20,419 bases of DNA from a bacterium. GTDB lineage: Bacteria > Bacillota_I > Bacilli_A > Mycoplasmatales > Mycoplasmoidaceae. Under the pieces are notes generated by a model, which was not told the origin of the DNA, did not search any database, and saw only the letters and a program-made list of their open reading frames with translations. The stretch is from contig JAGBOP010000001.1 of the NCBI GenBank assembly GCA_017633835.1, positions 1 through 20,419 of the forward strand, in the 5' to 3' direction. Positions 17,813-20,419 of this stretch are shown here, one piece after another. The translations under genes were made by a program, and so were the position numbers. The stretch's first letter is position 1. Each line of letters opens with the position of its first letter.

Positions 17813-18196
17813 ATGGCAAAAACTCGTTTAGGCAAAAAGCAAATTGTACACAATGTGAAAAAAGAAGGATTTTCTGATTACATTGTTGTTCTAAAGAAAC
17901 AATTTGAATCACCAGGATATGGATCAAAAATGACTTTTGTTCCTGAAATTTTAGGAAAAATTAAAATTAATAACTACGTTCGTTACGTTAATCTTGAAAC
18001 TCACTTTGAAAATAAATTTGCAAAAAAGATTGAAAGTTTCAAGACTTTAACAGCTGCTGAAAATTTTATTAAGAAAAATCAACAAATCTTTGATTTCATT
18101 TTGAATGATACATCAATTGTTCGCTTACGGACCTTAAAGAAAATCGTTAACATCAAGTTAGATTTGTTAAACGACAAACGTACTGATAAAGAATAA
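17813..18196 (+). CDS. Small basic protein, unknown function
   Basis: The frame has 127 residues and is strongly basic (MAKTRLGKKQIVHNVKKEGF at the start, RLRTLKKIVNIKLDLLNDKR near the end), with no membrane helix or signal peptide. An alternating strand-like part (residues 20-65, including GYGSKMTFVPEILGKIKINN) is followed by helices (about 70-120). GAGGGGAG lies 8 bases before the ATG, a strong ribosome-binding site. The basic charge and the divergent neighbour recU would fit a nucleic-acid-binding role, but I see no HU or other known fold signature. Its promoter must lie within the first codons of recU. Confidence 0.8.
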   Translation: MAKTRLGKKQIVHNVKKEGFSDYIVVLKKQFESPGYGSKMTFVPEILGKIKINNYVRYVNLETHFENKFAKKIESFKTLTAAENFIKKNQQIFDFILNDTSIVRLRTLKKIVNIKLDLLNDKRTDKE

Positions 18197-18205
18197 TAAA
18201 AAAAT

Positions 18206-18252
18206 AATTACTAACTTTTGCAGTTCATTATTGCAATCGTTAGTAATTTTTT
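18206..18252. terminator. Bidirectional terminator between convergent genes
   Basis: AATTACTAAC (18206-18215) pairs with GTTAGTAATT (18239-18248); an inner TTGCA/TGCAA pair extends the stem. A-rich and T-rich flanks give U-runs on both strands. Confidence 0.75.
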
Positions 18253-18258
18253 AATGTC

Positions 18259-18711
18259 CTAATTTTTGGTTAAATAAATTAAAGTTGCATTTAGTTTCAA
18301 TGCCACTTTTCCATCCGTATTTAGTTGGTCGCCAATGAATGCTATGTGGTTTTGGTGATTAATCATTAAATCAATTAATCCCATCCTTTTTAATGCATGC
18401 TTAATTCGAAATAAAAAAGGTTTGCAAGCAAAAAAAAGATATGATGCCATAAGATTAATATTTGTTAAGACGTGGCGAATCTTATTGGTATAATAAGCAC
18501 AATTGTTAGTGGCAAATAACACTTTAAAACAATTTAAATCATTAATTTTTTCCATTAATTTTAAGAAATATGGATCAATTTGCTTGTGATTTAAGATAGT
18601 TCCCCTGATGTCAAATATTAACAATTTAATTTGCTTTGTTTTAAGTAGTTGTAAATCAATTTGCTTTAAATCATTAATGCAATAACAACTTAATTTATTA
18701 TTTCAATCCAT
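18259..18711 (-). CDS. YqeG-like HAD-family protein with altered catalytic motif
   Basis: The frame has 150 residues. Its layout follows YqeG-type HAD-IIIA phosphatases: a short N-terminal part (DLKQIDLQLLKTKQIK), motif I, ATNN as motif II, CKPFLFRIKHALKRMG supplying the motif III lysine, and AFIGDQLNTD as motif IV. Motif I reads LIFDIRGTI (codons GAC ATC AGG), so the nucleophile Asp is present but the second Asp of DxD, the general acid/base, is Arg. A normal phosphatase reaction is therefore doubtful. ATG 18711 lacks a ribosome-binding site (TATTTGGT precedes it); it was chosen because the upstream part matches the family's N terminus. It lies downstream of the permease, beyond a terminator. 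Confidence 0.75.
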
Positions 18712-18726
18712 ACCAAATATGATAAT

Positions 18727-18758
18727 AAAAAAATGTACTGGTTAAAGTACATTTTTTT
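18727..18758 (-). terminator. Terminator of the permease gene
   Basis: AAAAAAATGTACT (18727-18739) pairs perfectly with AGTACATTTTTTT (18746-18758) around a 6-base loop. It lies 5 bases after the permease stop and only 15 bases before the next minus-strand ATG, so that gene may depend on read-through or a very short leader. Confidence 0.85.
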
Positions 18759-18763
18759 GTTTA

Positions 18764-20419
18764 TTAATCTAAAGCGTCTGGATCTAGAGCATTACTGTAG
18801 TAGTCAATGAACTTTTCGTCCATACCTAATCTTGCTAAAAATTCCCCAACTTTAATGTTGTTTTTATCTTTGCTAAATAAGTGTCAAATGTGTTTAGCTT
18901 CTTCATCACTGAAGTTCTTTTCTTTTAAGAACTTTAGGATTGGTTTTTTAAAAATCCGTACAAAGTTAGCTTGGTAAATAATGAATGGAATTGCTAAACA
19001 AACCGCAAATAGGATGACTAGGGATGGTAAATAAACATTAGTATATTGAGCAACTTGCGAAGCAGTAATTGCATCAGATGGTGGAGCAAAAGTAACAACT
19101 AAAGTAAAGCAGGTTAGAATTAAACCAACAAGACCAACAATGACTCTGGTTCATCTTCCTCCTCATACTTTAAATTTCCGTTCTAGAACGTCATAACGTT
19201 TTCGAATGTTTAATTTAATGTATGAAGTAAATAGAAGGATGTATGAAACCATGTAACATATGGTTGCTAGGTTAATACAAATAGTTACAGTAATATCCGC
19301 ATCAGTAGAAGTGAAGTTTAGAATAGTGAATCACGCAATGGTGCAGAAGTATTGAAGAATTAAGATATTGTAGTGAACTTCAAGTTTGTTAACTTTGCAA
19401 AGTGTCTTGCTGAAACGCATATCAGTAAATGCACCGTGCATACCAGTTGAAGGTTCAACAATAACAGTGTTAGTTTGACCCATTGCTCCAATTAATGCTA
19501 AGAAGGCAATGAATTTAAAGACACTAGTTGCTTCATAGTGCGAAATACTAAAGACATTTTGACCAACCAATACATGGTAGAAGGCTAAATAAATACCATT
19601 TGCAAGACCAAAACCAGCTGCATAACCTTCATAGTTGGTGGTACCGTTAACATCAACAACTAGAACAATAGCAACACAACCAAGAATGTAGAAAGCAATC
19701 ATTACAACAACAACTACCATTGCTCCAATTGGGTAGTTACGACCAGGATTTTTCATCCGCCGAATAGTAGAAGCGGATTGTTCAATTCCAGTATAACTGA
19801 TGATGAAACTAGCGAAAATAACGAATTGAGAAACATTCGTCATCGCGTTGCCGCTCATTTGCGGCACAATCGCTTGTCCACCGTTTCACCCTGCTACTAA
19901 GTCACTTACGGAGTGACCAGTAGTGTAGCATCAAAAACCGAAAACAATTAGGATAATTCCAGGAATAATAACACCAAATGGAAGACTTAATCTGGCAAAT
20001 CAAACACCAAATTTTAATCCACTTAGGTTTAATGCACTTAATACAGTTAGCATTAATAGCATAATTGCTCATTTAATACCTTCGTGATTAAGTAACATTG
20101 CCTTAATTTCAGCCGGATTTGTTATTCCATGAGCAGCAGCTCAGGCGGCACTAAAGAAGTCCCCTTCACCAGCCATGAAGAAACAACCATCGACCATGAA
20201 ATCAAGGAAGACATAAAGTACAACCGTTATTTGGAATCATTGGAAGAAAATTGCAACTCATCCTCAACGTTTGTTAAGCATCATCATGGATCAGTTATAC
20301 AATCCACCTAGTTGTGATCATCGTTTAACTGTTGCCATTTCTGCCGCACATAACGCCGTTGGAACAAATCATAAAATTCCACCGACAATTAATCATAGAA
20401 TCGTATTGAATCCACTGGA
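18764..20419 (-). CDS. APC-family amino-acid permease or antiporter (5' end missing)
   Basis: The frame stays open for 551 codons to the right edge with TGA as Trp, so the N terminus is outside. It is a polytopic membrane protein with about ten hydrophobic segments visible. ILWFVPTALCAAEMATV followed by GGLYNW is the APC helix-2/3 signature, in the form seen in glutamate/GABA-antiporter-like members. ISYTGIEQSASTIRRMKNPG is the conserved helix-6 region and 'NP-R-YP' loop. The C terminus (from KKPILKFLKEKNF) is a charged ~60-residue cytosolic tail ending NALDPDALD. Amino-acid import or exchange suits an organism that must scavenge, but the substrate is not readable here. Confidence 0.88.

Noticed and set aside
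20129..20311. Plus-strand 60-codon frame at the right edge
   Set aside because: It is the reverse strand of the permease, whose minus-strand frame encodes clear APC motifs.

Overview
This window comes from a wall-less bacterium (Mollicutes, Mycoplasma-like). TGA is read as tryptophan throughout: almost every long gene stays open only if TGA is sense, for example in AtpA, AtpF, DinB, GrpE, the permease and the aminopeptidase. The DNA is AT-rich, genes are tightly packed, and simple hairpin-plus-T-run terminators separate the units. I cannot name the species.

Layout. (1) 1-7107, plus strand: most of an F1Fo ATP synthase operon, in the order [end of one atpE]-atpE-atpF-atpH-atpA-atpG-atpD-atpC, closed by a terminator. 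It has two adjacent c-subunit genes. Its b-subunit reading frame is fused to a ~244-residue upstream domain that looks internally duplicated. Its beta subunit is charged and extended at both ends. (2) 7208-7580: RNase P RNA, then ~680 bases without a long gene but with strong hairpins and an unusual series of Shine-Dalgarno-like motifs (minus strand) or anti-Shine-Dalgarno-like motifs (plus strand). (3) 8317-9551, minus strand: rpmG and an M24 Xaa-Pro-type aminopeptidase. (4) 9711-10625: a Cof-type HAD hydrolase, convergent with a two-helix membrane protein. (5) 10935-14302: DNA repair. A Y-family polymerase (plus) faces a ruvA-ruvB-membrane protein operon (minus); a RecU-type Holliday junction resolvase lies farther on at 17283-17777. 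(6) 14362-16580: a CIRCE-like HrcA operator, then dnaJ and grpE. (7) 16733-18196: a soluble coiled-coil protein, recU, and an unrecognised basic protein. (8) 18259-20419, minus strand: a YqeG-like HAD protein with an altered catalytic motif, and an APC-family amino-acid permease that runs off the right edge.

How the parts work together. The first block makes or consumes ATP against an ion gradient. RuvA, RuvB and RecU together form a branch-migration and junction-resolution pathway, with a translesion polymerase beside it. DnaJ and GrpE are the co-chaperones of DnaK, which is not in the window, and are probably HrcA-controlled. A 15-bp inverted repeat copies the left CIRCE arm over the ribosome-binding site of the divergent ruvA gene. 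The most unusual parts are the enlarged ATP synthase subunits, the tandem c genes, and the structured gene-less stretch after rnpB.
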